Shown here piece by piece: positions 16,040-25,061 of a stretch of DNA of 64,000 nt. How positions within the stretch are numbered: position 1 is the stretch's first letter; each line of letters starts with the position of its first letter. A model generated the notes under the pieces. That model ran no database searches and was not told the origin of the DNA. It saw only the letters and a program-made list of their open reading frames with translations. Source of the DNA: Myxococcales bacterium (GTDB lineage Bacteria > Myxococcota_A > Polyangia > Polyangiales > Polyangiaceae); the NCBI GenBank assembly GCA_016720545.1, contig JADKKK010000001.1, forward strand, positions 920,997 through 984,996, given 5' to 3'. The position numbers and the translations under genes were made by a program.

Positions 16040-17103
16040 TGCCGCAGACTCGCCACATTCTCCTCGTCGAGGACGAGCAGACCCTGCGGCTCGCCATGGC
16101 TCGGGGGCTCTCCAAGCTCCCGGGCGTGAAGGTGTCCGACGCGGGCACGGTGAAGGAGGCGAAGCGCCTCCTCGTGGTCGTGTCGCCCGACCTCCTGATC
16201 TCCGACCTCGACCTCCCGGATGGCTCGGGCATCGAGGTCGCGGCGGAGCTCGAGCGCGTGGGCCTCCGCGTGCCCGTCGTGTTCGTGTCGGCGTTCGTCG
16301 GAAAGTACAGACATCGACTCCCGACACGCGGCGACGTCGAGGTGTACGAAAAGCCGATAGGGTTGGACCGCCTCCGCGCGGTCGTCGAGGAGAAGCTCGA
16401 GCTCGGCGATGCCGCGCCGAGCTCCCCCTTCGGGGTCGCCGACTACGTGCAGCTCGCGGGGATGGGGCGCCATTCGGTGGTCATCGAGGTGCGGTCGATG
16501 GGCGGCCAGGGCCGCCTCGTGATCAACGGCGGAGAGCTGTGGAGCGCCGAGGACCGGCTGGGCTCCGGCATGGACGCGCTCCGCAGGCTCGTGTTTCTGG
16601 GCGCCGCTCAGGTCACCTGTCGCACCCTTCGGAAGAAGGAGCTCCCGACCCGCGACATCGGTCGATCGGCCGAGAGCGTGCTGCTCGAGGTGGCGAAGGC
16701 GTTTGATGAGGCCGAGCGGGACTCGGCCAACGGAGATGCGGCCCTGGACGACGGGTGGGGGGACACGTTCGCCGCCCCCGCGGGCGCCCGGCGTTCGTCG
16801 CGTCCGCCGGGCGCGACCAAGTCGTGGCGCCCAGCCTCGGCGCGCCCCCCCGCGATGCGCGCACCCTCGGTCCGTCCGCCGCCGATGCGGGCGGCGTTCT
16901 CCGCGACCGAAGCCCCTACGAAGGAGTCTCCGAGGCACGACGCGGTCACGTTCGCCGCGGAGTTCGAGCGAGGCGTCGACGCGCTGCTCGCGAAGGACTA
17001 TGCCGGAGCGTTCGTGGCGTTCTCGGAAGCCGCGAGGCTCTCTCCCGACGACCGACGCGTCGTCGCCAACCTCGAGCGTCTTCGGAAGATGGGGTTCTCG
17101 TGA
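16039..17103 (+). CDS. Response regulator with DUF4388 (PATAN-like) output domain
   Basis: 354 residues. An N-terminal receiver (residues ~5-120) has the acidic pair E11/D12, phospho-acceptor D56 (ISDLDLPDGSG), S84 and K105 (YEKP). Residues ~135-230 match the DUF4388 domain common in myxobacterial regulators, thought to mediate protein interactions. A low-complexity Pro/Arg/Ser linker follows, and a TPR-like helical pair closes the protein (FERGVDALLAKDYAGAF). The start ATG overlaps the previous stop by one base (TAATG), giving strong coupling. It lacks a DNA-binding domain and so probably acts through proteins, likely the roadblock partners in this locus. Confidence 0.88.
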   Translation: MPQTRHILLVEDEQTLRLAMARGLSKLPGVKVSDAGTVKEAKRLLVVVSPDLLISDLDLPDGSGIEVAAELERVGLRVPVVFVSAFVGKYRHRLPTRGDVEVYEKPIGLDRLRAVVEEKLELGDAAPSSPFGVADYVQLAGMGRHSVVIEVRSMGGQGRLVINGGELWSAEDRLGSGMDALRRLVFLGAAQVTCRTLRKKELPTRDIGRSAESVLLEVAKAFDEAERDSANGDAALDDGWGDTFAAPAGARRSSRPPGATKSWRPASARPPAMRAPSVRPPPMRAAFSATEAPTKESPRHDAVTFAAEFERGVDALLAKDYAGAFVAFSEAARLSPDDRRVVANLERLRKMGFS

Positions 17104-17762
17104 CGCCAGGGTACGCCGCGCGGTTCTTGGTCCTCGGGGAGGACCTCCCCCCGATCGTGGCCAGCGCGTTCTCAGTCGTCGGCATCGCGAGCGCGGCCGG
17201 CGCCTTCGTGGCGTGGACCCACGCGATGGGCGCCAACGTCACCGCGACGACGGCGGCGCCGGCCCCCAGCGCGCCGGCGCTCGCGCTCTCGTCCGCGCCG
17301 TCCGCGTCGGCTGCTCCCGGTTCCTCTCTGGCGCCCGCGCCCGCGGCGAGCGCGCCTGGGTCAGCCAGCGCGTCCGTCCCAGGTCTGGGAGTGAAGTGTC
17401 CCCCTCTCATCCTGGGTTTCAACACGGAATCGGTGTACCCATCTCACGCCGCGAATCCACCGCTGGCGCTCCTCGCGAAGTGGCTCGTCGCCCACCCGAA
17501 CGCGACCGTCGTCGTGGACGGGCACGCAGACTCGAAGGGCTCCGACGAGAGGAACCTGCGCCTCAGCCGAAATCGCGCAGCGTTCATCGGCGCGACGCTG
17601 GTGGGCGCGGGCGCCCCGAAGGCGCGTATCACGATCCGAGCCTTCGGCTCGTACTGGCCCGTCGACGAGGCGCCCCCGGATGCCTCCTGGAATCGCCGCG
17701 TGGTCGTCCAGACCAAAGGGGACGAGTGTCCACGCGACAAGGAGGAGGTCGTCGAACCATGA
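17100..17762 (+). CDS. OmpA-C-like peptidoglycan-binding membrane protein
   Basis: About 220 residues from GTG 17100, which overlaps the previous TGA (GTGA). A hydrophobic segment at residues ~18-42 is a single membrane anchor or uncleaved signal. A long Ala/Pro/Ser linker (~50-98) leads to a C-terminal OmpA-like domain with the strand-helix pattern ATVVVDGHADSKGSDERN, then LRLSRNRAAFIGATLV. Proteins of this form tether envelope complexes to peptidoglycan. Placed between a response regulator and a membrane-anchored roadblock-like protein, it may anchor a signalling assembly at the cell envelope (inference). Confidence 0.8.
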   Translation: MTPGYAARFLVLGEDLPPIVASAFSVVGIASAAGAFVAWTHAMGANVTATTAAPAPSAPALALSSAPSASAAPGSSLAPAPAASAPGSASASVPGLGVKCPPLILGFNTESVYPSHAANPPLALLAKWLVAHPNATVVVDGHADSKGSDERNLRLSRNRAAFIGATLVGAGAPKARITIRAFGSYWPVDEAPPDASWNRRVVVQTKGDECPRDKEEVVEP

Positions 17763-18679
17763 TGCCGCTCGCGTTCGTTCTCGTCGTCGTGGCCGTCGCC
17801 GCCCTCTTGACCGGCGGCTATCTCTTCGGCGCCCGCAGAGGACGCGATGCCAGAGCGGCCATCCTGGAGGAGAAAGACGCGCAGGCCGCGCGGGTCATCG
17901 CGCTGGAGGCCCGCCTCGCCGCGTCGGCGTCGCCGCACGACGATCGCGCCGAACGCGTGAAGGTCGAGCTCGAGGGCATGCTCGCGCCGCTCCTCGCGAA
18001 CGCGAGGAAGGATCCGAGCGTCGACGTGCTGCGCCGAGAGATGCAGACCCTGAGCGACTCCGTGGCGGCGCGCGAGCGGAACAACGACTCGTTCCGCGAC
18101 GAGATGCGCGGGCTCCTGTCGGGAGTGGCGCGCCAAGCGGCGAGCCCCGATCAACTGCAGAAGGACCTCCAGCGGATGACGTCGCTGCTCGCGCAGCGTG
18201 GGGACGGCGCCGGCGACGTGCGCAAAATGATGAACGAGCTCCTCGCGCCCATGCTCGATCGCGAGCGCTCCCTTCGTGAGCTCTCGTCGATACACGTCGG
18301 GGCGGGCGGTCTCGGGGCGCTGCCTGCGCTGCTCGACGCCATCGCGCAGAAGGCGGGGTTCTCGTCGGTCGTGCTGAGCGACGAGTCGGGGCTCCCGCTC
18401 GCCGCCAGCTCCGACGCGAGTGACGTCGAAGGGCTCGCCGGGATCGCGGCGTTCTTCCTCACTCTCGCCGAGCGCGCGGAGCGAGCCTCGCTCCCCCGGC
18501 CCCTGTCGTGCGTGGTCCTCGACGAGACGAACCGCACGACCCTTCATCGCATGTTCGTCGTCGGGCCCACGCGCTTCACCGTGAGCGCGGTGTCGCGCGG
18601 CCTCGAGGTCGGGCCGGGCGCGCTCGACCCGGCCCTGTCGCCGCTCGAGCAGGCCCTGACGCGTCGCGAGCCCTCGTGA
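17759..18679 (+). CDS. Membrane-anchored coiled-coil protein with C-terminal roadblock-like domain
   Basis: 306 residues; ATG 17759 overlaps the upstream stop (ATGA). Residues ~3-25 are a transmembrane segment (FVLVVVAVAALLTGGYLF), ~30-175 are heptad-rich, and ~185-300 look like a roadblock/LC7 or related longin-like domain (LLDAIAQKAGFSSVVLSDESG). The topology implies a cytoplasmic domain displayed from the inner membrane by a coiled-coil stalk. It is the last gene of the island; its 3' 136 bp overlap the end of the convergent SWIM gene. Confidence 0.75.
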   Translation: MMPLAFVLVVVAVAALLTGGYLFGARRGRDARAAILEEKDAQAARVIALEARLAASASPHDDRAERVKVELEGMLAPLLANARKDPSVDVLRREMQTLSDSVAARERNNDSFRDEMRGLLSGVARQAASPDQLQKDLQRMTSLLAQRGDGAGDVRKMMNELLAPMLDRERSLRELSSIHVGAGGLGALPALLDAIAQKAGFSSVVLSDESGLPLAASSDASDVEGLAGIAAFFLTLAERAERASLPRPLSCVVLDETNRTTLHRMFVVGPTRFTVSAVSRGLEVGPGALDPALSPLEQALTRREPS

Positions 18680-20385
18680 GGTGCGCCGCCCTCAGGGGGA
18701 GGCGGAGAGCCAAGGGTCCTGTCCGCGGCGCGCAGGTAGGTGTGGAGCGCGAGCCAGGCGCGGGCGGTCGCTCGCGCCTCCGAGCGCGCGCACTTGGCTA
18801 GGTGCTCGAGCAGGTCTCCGCAGGTGCCGAGGAGCGAGGCGCGCAGCCGCGTGGTCTCACGCGCGAGCTCGGGGAGGGCGGCGCTCGGCAGGCTCTGTGC
18901 CCCGGCGAGCGCGAAGCGAAGCATCCTGCGCCGCGCTGGGTCGAGCGCCGCAGGGCGCGCTCTGGGGTCCTCGCCGAGCGGCGTCGCGGGGCCTCGCTCT
19001 TCGATGTCCCGGCCGGCGAGGCGGTCGTAGGCGAGCGAGAACCAGCGGCCGTCGTCGAGCTGGATCGCGATGGGATCGACCGCTGAGCCGTCCGGCGCCA
19101 GGCGACCCACGAGCCGGAGGTGGGCTCCCGCGCGGGTGAGGCGCTCCACGTTCTCGCGGTAGGCGAAGCGAGGCTCGTCGATCGGGAGAGTGAGCGGCAG
19201 CGAGCCACGGTGTTCGTCGAGCACGAGCCGCGCGGCCGCCGACGTCGAGAGACCCATCGTGCCCGACGCGAAGAGCAGCCCCTGCCGCTCTCCCCGATCC
19301 GCCCGCTCGAGCTGCGCGCCGAGCGGCTCCGCGAAGAGGCGCTCGACGAGCCCGGGATCGCGCGCCGCGGACACGCACACGGCGTCCGCTCCGGCCCCGA
19401 GCCTCCCCTCGGGCGAGACCCGCGCGTTCGCGAACAGGAGCCCCGCGTGAGCGGCCTCGCGGTGAGACAGCGAGACCTCGCCGAAGCGGAGCTGCGCGTC
19501 GTACGCGTGGAGGGCGCGATCGGCGTCGCCGGGCATGACCTCCTGGGCGCTGAAGACCCGCTCTCCGTCGGTGAAATAGGTGACGACTCCGGAGTAGCCC
19601 TTGCTGAGCACGGGCTCGCAGCCGAGGCCCGCGAGTCTCAACGAGCCGACCTCGCGGTAGGCGCGCCGCGCGAGGCCGCGCCACTCTCCGACGCCTCGAC
19701 CGCTGCGCGCGTCCTCCGTCAGCCGCAGCGCCACGAGGAGCAGCTCGGCGAGCCGTGTCGCGGCCTCGTGGAGGCGAAAATCGGGACTCCCCTCGCGCGC
19801 GTCGCGCGCCGACTCGAACACGCCGAGCGCCGCCGACTCGAGTCGGAAGAGCGCGTCGCGGCGGCACGAGTGCACCACGCGCACGAGCTCTCCCATGCGG
19901 AGCGTCGACACGCGCGAGAGGCCGTCGGCGAGGATCCGCGCGCCGACTTCGAGGGCCTCTTCGGCCGTCGCGAGCTGCCTCGGCGTGAGCGCGTCCTCGG
20001 GCGACGAGGGCGCGGGTGGCGTGCTTGACGTGACTGACGTGGGAGTCCTGAGGGGGCCGTCGACCTCCGGTCCCGCCAGCTCGGCCTCGGCTGCGGGCTC
20101 CTCGGCGAGCGGGAGGACCGCGAGGACCGCGAGCAGGTGGAAGCAGCGGGGCTGGAGGAGACACGTGCAGGTTGCATCTTCCTGCCGCCGTACGGTGCCG
20201 CTCGTGAGCGTGACGGTCTCCTCTCCGGCCGCGACCGTGACCGACTCGCCGAACGTCCAGACCCACGCGTCGGCCGCTCGCGGGCTCGCGTCGAGCCTCT
20301 TCGCCACGCGCGCGGGCACGGCCGAGGTCAACGCGGCGAGGACGTCCGGGGCGACGTCTGGGCGGGCGCGCTCGGGGCCGCTCAC
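18544..20385 (-). CDS. SWIM zinc-finger protein
   Basis: About 613 residues from GTG 20385, whose GTGA overlap with the upstream stop makes it the best start (ATG 20415 is also open). The SWIM motif CxC-x5-CxH is present (C73, C75, C81, H83 from this start) and follows a strand-rich lead-in; such domains bind nucleic acid or proteins. The remaining ~500 residues are mostly helical and unassigned. The last ~60 codons are antisense to the neighbouring gene and start at a truncated REP copy, so the native stop may have been lost and the C-terminus extended. It is the final gene of the MoxR/VWA operon. Confidence 0.82.
   Translation of the reverse strand: MSGPERARPDVAPDVLAALTSAVPARVAKRLDASPRAADAWVWTFGESVTVAAGEETVTLTSGTVRRQEDATCTCLLQPRCFHLLAVLAVLPLAEEPAAEAELAGPEVDGPLRTPTSVTSSTPPAPSSPEDALTPRQLATAEEALEVGARILADGLSRVSTLRMGELVRVVHSCRRDALFRLESAALGVFESARDAREGSPDFRLHEAATRLAELLLVALRLTEDARSGRGVGEWRGLARRAYREVGSLRLAGLGCEPVLSKGYSGVVTYFTDGERVFSAQEVMPGDADRALHAYDAQLRFGEVSLSHREAAHAGLLFANARVSPEGRLGAGADAVCVSAARDPGLVERLFAEPLGAQLERADRGERQGLLFASGTMGLSTSAAARLVLDEHRGSLPLTLPIDEPRFAYRENVERLTRAGAHLRLVGRLAPDGSAVDPIAIQLDDGRWFSLAYDRLAGRDIEERGPATPLGEDPRARPAALDPARRRMLRFALAGAQSLPSAALPELARETTRLRASLLGTCGDLLEHLAKCARSEARATARAWLALHTYLRAADRTLGSPPPPEGGAPHEGSRRVRACSSGDRAGSSAPGPTSRPRDTALTVKRVGPTTNMR
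18690..18709 (+). repeat. Truncated REP-like repeat copy
   Basis: CCTCAGGGGGAGGCGGAGAG is identical to the 3' arm of the repeats at 9546-9910. It lies just past the stop of the 17759-18679 gene and inside the 3' extension of the SWIM gene. Confidence 0.6.
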
Positions 20386-23300
20386 GCCGTCCCTCGCAGA
20401 CGCTCGCCGACCCACCGCGCGAGCTCGAGCGGGCTCAGCGCGGCGACGGGCATGCCGGCGGTGACGACCTGCTCGGCGATCGCGCGGTGGAAGCGCGGAG
20501 CGCTGCGCTCTCCGAGCGCCGCGAGCCCGAGCAGGCTGGCGCCTGCGTCTCGGAGGGCGCGCACCTCGGTGAGCAGCTCGGACACCGGCCCGCCCTCCTC
20601 GAAATCGGACACGAGCACGACGATGCTGCGCGAGGGCACGGTGAGGAGGCTCCGGGCGTGCCGGAGGCCTTTGGCGAGCAGCGTCCCGCCGCCGATGCGC
20701 ACCGAGAGGAGCAGCTCGAGCGGATCGGCGGCCTGGAAGGACAGATCGACCACCTTGTCGCTGACCGCGAGAAAGTGCGTCGAGACCGCCGGGAGGTTGC
20801 CGAGGATGCCGGCCATCATCGCGCTGTGGAGCACGGAGGGCTCCATCGAGCCGGACACGTCGACGACGAGGACGACGCGCCAGTCGAGGCTCTTCTTCGC
20901 GCGCGCGCGAAAGGTGAAGCTCCGCGGAGCGAGGCGGAAGGTGTCACCCTCGAGATAGGCCGTCGCGAGGTTTTGATGAATGGTTCTCCGCAGATCCAAT
21001 GGCCCAGATCGGCGCCGCGAAGCCCTCGGAGTGGCGAGCCCCGAGAGCGCCGGCGCCGTCCGCACCGCCAGCTCCTTCACCAGGGCCTCGACCACGCGCT
21101 TGGCGAGGAGCTTCAGGTGCACGAAGTCGCGGTCCGAGAGCCCGCCCTTCAGCGACAGGATCTGCTCGAGCAGCTCGATCGACGGCGTCACGGTCTCCGG
21201 GTCGAGCAGGGGCAACACGCCCGCCTGCCCGCCCGCCGCCGCGCGGCCGAGCACCTCCTCGCGGACCTGCTCGCCGAAGAGCTCGCCGAGCTCGTCTCCC
21301 CAGTCGCGCGCCGTCGGGAACGAAGGTCCGGTCCCTGCCCCGCCGCCGCGTGAGCCCTCTCCGTGTCCCTGGCCGTAGAGCTCGTCGAGGGCGCGCGCGT
21401 AGCGCACCGCGCTCGCGTCGAGGGCCGGTGACTCGCGTCCGAGCACGAGCCTCAGGCGGTCGTGAAGCGAGAGCCTCTGGCCCACGCGGAGCGGTCGTGG
21501 CGCGGTCGCGTGCGCTTCGAGCGCCGGGGTCTCTCCCGGTCTCGCGAGAGGTGCGCTCGTCACGCCTGCGAGGCCGAGCGCCTCGAGCGCGCGTCGCCCC
21601 GCGAAATCGGCGCGCGCGCAGGCCTCCAGGTCCAAAGCCGAGACGGCGAGATCGAGCGCGCCCGTCCCTGGAGCGTGCGCCTCGAGGACCTCCAGCAGGC
21701 GCTGACGATCGCCCGCCGACAGCACGTCGAACCCACCCCGGAGCGACGGGAGGCACTGCAAGAAGCGAGTGTCTTCAAGGCGGTCGAGGCCGTCGGTGAT
21801 CTCCTCGGCGAAGCCCGGGTGCCCCTCGAAGATGGGCCCCGCGAGGAGCAGCGCTCCCCGCAGAGTGGCGGTGCGGGTCTTCGCGGCGTGGGCGTCGGTG
21901 CCTCGATCGAAGAGCGAGACGAAGGTCGAAAAGAAGCGCTCGGGAGGCTCCCCGCCCACGAGCACCCGCGCCGCCATGCCCGCGCCCACCATGAGCGGGC
22001 TGCCCTCCGTGGCGAAGGTCGTGATCGCGTGCTTCAGTGACGCGAGGTCCTGCTCCGCGAGGAGCCCAAGGAGCTCGCGGAAGGCGAGCACGTCTTGCTC
22101 GTTCTCCGAGCCGACCGCGCCAGCGAGCGCGCGCAGCGCGGCGAAGAGGAGCGCCTCGCGCTCGGTGCCCAGCGGCCTCCCGAAAACGCGCGCGGCCCCG
22201 TCGCCGCTGCCTCGAGGGAGGCCCGGCACGTGGCCGAGATCGATCCGGCCGACGAGCATCGTGGCCACCGCGAGCTGGGCGAGGCCCGCCGCCGGAACGA
22301 ACGTGTCCGCGAGGCGGTCCAAGAGCTCGAAGGCGAGCCCGTGGAGGCCCGCGCTCGCGGCCCGCGCGAGGTGATCGAGCCAGCCCTCCGCGACCCCATT
22401 TCCAGCGGCCACGAGCGCCGCGAAGCTCCTCCGCAGGGTACCCTCGGCGGCCACCTCGAGCGTCGCCCCGAAGAGCCCCGCGATCTCGAGGCGCGCGGCG
22501 GTCTCGGGTGTGTAGCGCGCGGACACGCGCAGCGTGAGGTTCTCGACCTCGCCGCGCGCGCCGCCCGTCCCACTGCCGCGCCCGCGTCGCTCGGCGTACG
22601 GAACACCGCAGGCCTCGAGCTGGGCGAGCACGATCGCGCGCCTCCGATCGAGCGGTGAGCGCTCCGGATCCAGCGTCAGCTCCTTCGGGGTCTTCGGGCC
22701 CCGCTCGCCCGGGAGGCCGAGCTCGTCGAGCAGGGCCTCCACCGACACCGCGAGGCCGGCACGAGGCGCGTCGGCGGGGAGCCGGCCCCGCCGCTGCCCG
22801 ACCAGCACCGCCTCGAGCGAGCGGGCGAGCGCGCGCCCTCGCCCGAGCGGCTCTCCTTGCGCCATCGCGGTCTCGATCGCCTCGAGGAGCTCGCGCCGCC
22901 CGGGCGAGCGGAGGCCCCGGAGCGTCGCCAGATCCTGCGAGAGGCGCGCGGCCTCGCGCACGTCGGCGAACGACGCGACGTGCCCCCTCCGGCGGAGATC
23001 GTGCGCGATGTCGACCAGCATCGGAGTGAGCGCGACGTCGAGCGTCTCGCCCGCCGAGAACGCCTCGAACGCGCGCTGCACGAGCGAAGGATCGCGGATC
23101 CCCGCCGGGTACCCCGAGCGCGAGTCGAGCAGCTCGAAGTCGTAGGGCACGAGCGCCCCGATTCGATCCGTGTACTCTACATGGTCCTCGAGCGCTCCTG
23201 GGGGCGCCTCGAGCACCGGCTCGGCGAGGAGCGCGTTCGCGTGGAACGCGCCCACCACCGCGCAGACACGCGCGCCCTTCTGGGCAGCGGCGCGCGCCAC

Positions 23301-23831
23301 GCATGCCCGCATGTACGCCTCGCGCGCGGCGTCCTCGCGCGAGATGCCCCCGCCGTGGAGCGAGTCGGCGCGGAGGAGCCAGCCGAACGAGAGCGCGGCG
23401 CGCCGGAGCGCCTCGGGGCTCGTGGGGGCGCGGGCCTCGACCAAGGTGTCCCAGAGCTGCTCGACGTCGTCGCCGCCGTCGCCGTCCGCGAGTCGGTCGA
23501 GGAGGCTCGGGGACCCTCGCGCCTCCGCGGGCTCGGGCAGCGTGCGCGCCCCGACGGGCCGATCGAAAGCGGCGACCGGGACTCCCGCCTCGCGCGCCCA
23601 GCGGAGCGCCGCGAGCTCCGGCGAGAAGTCGGCGAAGGGATAGAACGAGAGCGAGCCGTCCGGCGCGGTCGCCGAGAGCGCCACCGGCGCGACGAGGTCG
23701 GGGGACGCGAGCCACGGCAGCCAGCCGCCCAAATCGGCGGGGAGCTCCACCAGCACGACCGTCGGGTCGAACGACGCGAGGATCGCGGGCATGGCGGCCG
23801 AGAGCGCCGCCGAGTGGTGACGCACGCCCAC
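20382..23831 (-). CDS. DUF5682 (EreA/ChaN/TraB-like) and VWA-domain fusion protein
   Basis: 1,149 residues. The N-terminal ~330 residues carry the DUF5682 signature: GVRHHS at the extreme N-terminus, VVLVELPAD, and VCAVVGAFHANAL near residue 190, resembling the H/E/H pattern of EreA/ChaN/TraB-fold proteins. A helical middle follows. The C-terminal ~170 residues are a von Willebrand A domain with a complete MIDAS (D991-V-S-G-S, T1050 in GGGT, D1076 in SDFEEGG). GTG 23831 is the first start codon in this frame, yet it falls inside a conserved strand; about 25 plausible coding codons precede it back to a stop at 23907. ATG 23901 in another frame gives a good N-terminus, hinting at a 1-base error near 23870. 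VWA proteins pair with MoxR ATPases, encoded directly upstream. Confidence 0.88.
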   Translation of the reverse strand: MGVRHHSAALSAAMPAILASFDPTVVLVELPADLGGWLPWLASPDLVAPVALSATAPDGSLSFYPFADFSPELAALRWAREAGVPVAAFDRPVGARTLPEPAEARGSPSLLDRLADGDGGDDVEQLWDTLVEARAPTSPEALRRAALSFGWLLRADSLHGGGISREDAAREAYMRACVARAAAQKGARVCAVVGAFHANALLAEPVLEAPPGALEDHVEYTDRIGALVPYDFELLDSRSGYPAGIRDPSLVQRAFEAFSAGETLDVALTPMLVDIAHDLRRRGHVASFADVREAARLSQDLATLRGLRSPGRRELLEAIETAMAQGEPLGRGRALARSLEAVLVGQRRGRLPADAPRAGLAVSVEALLDELGLPGERGPKTPKELTLDPERSPLDRRRAIVLAQLEACGVPYAERRGRGSGTGGARGEVENLTLRVSARYTPETAARLEIAGLFGATLEVAAEGTLRRSFAALVAAGNGVAEGWLDHLARAASAGLHGLAFELLDRLADTFVPAAGLAQLAVATMLVGRIDLGHVPGLPRGSGDGAARVFGRPLGTEREALLFAALRALAGAVGSENEQDVLAFRELLGLLAEQDLASLKHAITTFATEGSPLMVGAGMAARVLVGGEPPERFFSTFVSLFDRGTDAHAAKTRTATLRGALLLAGPIFEGHPGFAEEITDGLDRLEDTRFLQCLPSLRGGFDVLSAGDRQRLLEVLEAHAPGTGALDLAVSALDLEACARADFAGRRALEALGLAGVTSAPLARPGETPALEAHATAPRPLRVGQRLSLHDRLRLVLGRESPALDASAVRYARALDELYGQGHGEGSRGGGAGTGPSFPTARDWGDELGELFGEQVREEVLGRAAAGGQAGVLPLLDPETVTPSIELLEQILSLKGGLSDRDFVHLKLLAKRVVEALVKELAVRTAPALSGLATPRASRRRSGPLDLRRTIHQNLATAYLEGDTFRLAPRSFTFRARAKKSLDWRVVLVVDVSGSMEPSVLHSAMMAGILGNLPAVSTHFLAVSDKVVDLSFQAADPLELLLSVRIGGGTLLAKGLRHARSLLTVPSRSIVVLVSDFEEGGPVSELLTEVRALRDAGASLLGLAALGERSAPRFHRAIAEQVVTAGMPVAALSPLELARWVGERLRGTA

Positions 23832-23906
23832 GAGGAAGGGCGAGCGTGACGCGGCGAGCGCCTCGGCGAGCGCGCGACGGGTCGAGCTCTGCGAGGTCCA
23901 TCGCGC

Positions 23907-25058
23907 TCAACGCTCGAGGAGGCCGCGCAGCTCGAAGAGCGTCTGCCACACGCGGTCCTTGCGCTCTGCACGCTTCTTGACCGCGCCGTCCCAATACGCG
24001 AGCAGCCGCCCGTGGTCCTTGGCGTCGTCCTTGGTGACCACGCCCGCGAGGTAGCCCGGAACGAGCCCCAGGAGATCGCGATCGCTCGGCAAGAACGCCG
24101 CCGAGATGCCAATCGAAGAGGCCACGCTGACCGCCTCGGCGGTGCTCATGACCGCGCTCGGCTTCTCCACCGCGTAGCCCTCCTCGGTGCGACCGAGGCG
24201 CAGATCGCGGAACACCGTGACGATCGCCTCGAGCACCGCGTCGTCTACCGCGAGCTTCGTGTCGGCGCGCTCGAGGACGTGGGCGGCCCGCGCCCTCACG
24301 AGCGCGACCTCGTCGCGCGCGTCGGCGATCGGCGCCACGGTCTCGAAGTTGAAGCGCCGCTTCAGCGCCGCGCTCATCTCGGAGACGCCGCGATCGCGGA
24401 GGTTGGCCGTGGCGATGACGTTGAAGCCCTGCGCGGCGTGCTCCACGTGCGGATCGTCGCCCGACAGCTCGGGCACCGCCATGCGGCGATCGCTGAGGAT
24501 GGAGACCAGCGCGTCTTGGACCTCGGGGAGACAGCGCGTCACCTCTTCGATGCGAGCGAGCGCGCCCTTGCGCATCGCGGTGAGCACCGGAGAGGGCACG
24601 ATGGCCTCCTTGTGCGGCCCCTTGGCGAGCAGCAGCGCGTAGTTCCAGCCGTAGCGGAGCTGGTCTTCGGTGGTGCCGGCGGTGCCCTGCACCGTCAGCG
24701 CCGAGGTCCCCGAGATCGCCGCGGCGAGCAGCTCCGAGAGCATCGACTTGGCCGTGCCCGGCTCGCCCACGAGGAGGAGCCCTCGCTCCCCCGCGAGGGT
24801 GATCACGCAGCGCTCGACGAGCGCCCGTGAGCCGACGAACTTCGGGGCGATCACCAGGCTCTGCGGGACGGGCTCCTTCTTTTTGCTCGCGGCCCTAGCC
24901 TGAGGCGCGAGCTTCAGCGCCTCGCCCGCCGAGCCCATCACGAACGTGACGACGGCCCCCGCGGTGAGGCGGAACCCCCTCGGCCTCGGGCCGGCGTCCC
25001 AGGCCTCCAGGAAGCGGAGCTCGTCGTCGTAGAGGACCTCGGCGGGGGGCGCCTGCAT
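23907..25058 (-). CDS. MoxR-type AAA+ ATPase
   Basis: 383 residues with an N-terminal extension of ~70 residues ahead of the AAA+ core. Walker A is GEPGTAKS (98-105), the Walker B-like acidic pair is in ALARIEEVTRC (171-172), sensor 1 is ATANL (N219) and the arginine cluster is ALKRRF. These fit the MoxR/RavA-type chaperone branch, whose members remodel partners presented by VWA proteins. It starts 3 nt after the stop of the 1,593-residue gene and ends where the DUF5682/VWA frame opens, so all are cotranscribed. Tight linkage to a VWA protein supports a MoxR-VWA couple. Confidence 0.93.
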   Translation of the reverse strand: MQAPPAEVLYDDELRFLEAWDAGPRPRGFRLTAGAVVTFVMGSAGEALKLAPQARAASKKKEPVPQSLVIAPKFVGSRALVERCVITLAGERGLLLVGEPGTAKSMLSELLAAAISGTSALTVQGTAGTTEDQLRYGWNYALLLAKGPHKEAIVPSPVLTAMRKGALARIEEVTRCLPEVQDALVSILSDRRMAVPELSGDDPHVEHAAQGFNVIATANLRDRGVSEMSAALKRRFNFETVAPIADARDEVALVRARAAHVLERADTKLAVDDAVLEAIVTVFRDLRLGRTEEGYAVEKPSAVMSTAEAVSVASSIGISAAFLPSDRDLLGLVPGYLAGVVTKDDAKDHGRLLAYWDGAVKKRAERKDRVWQTLFELRGLLER

Positions 25059-25061
25059 GAC

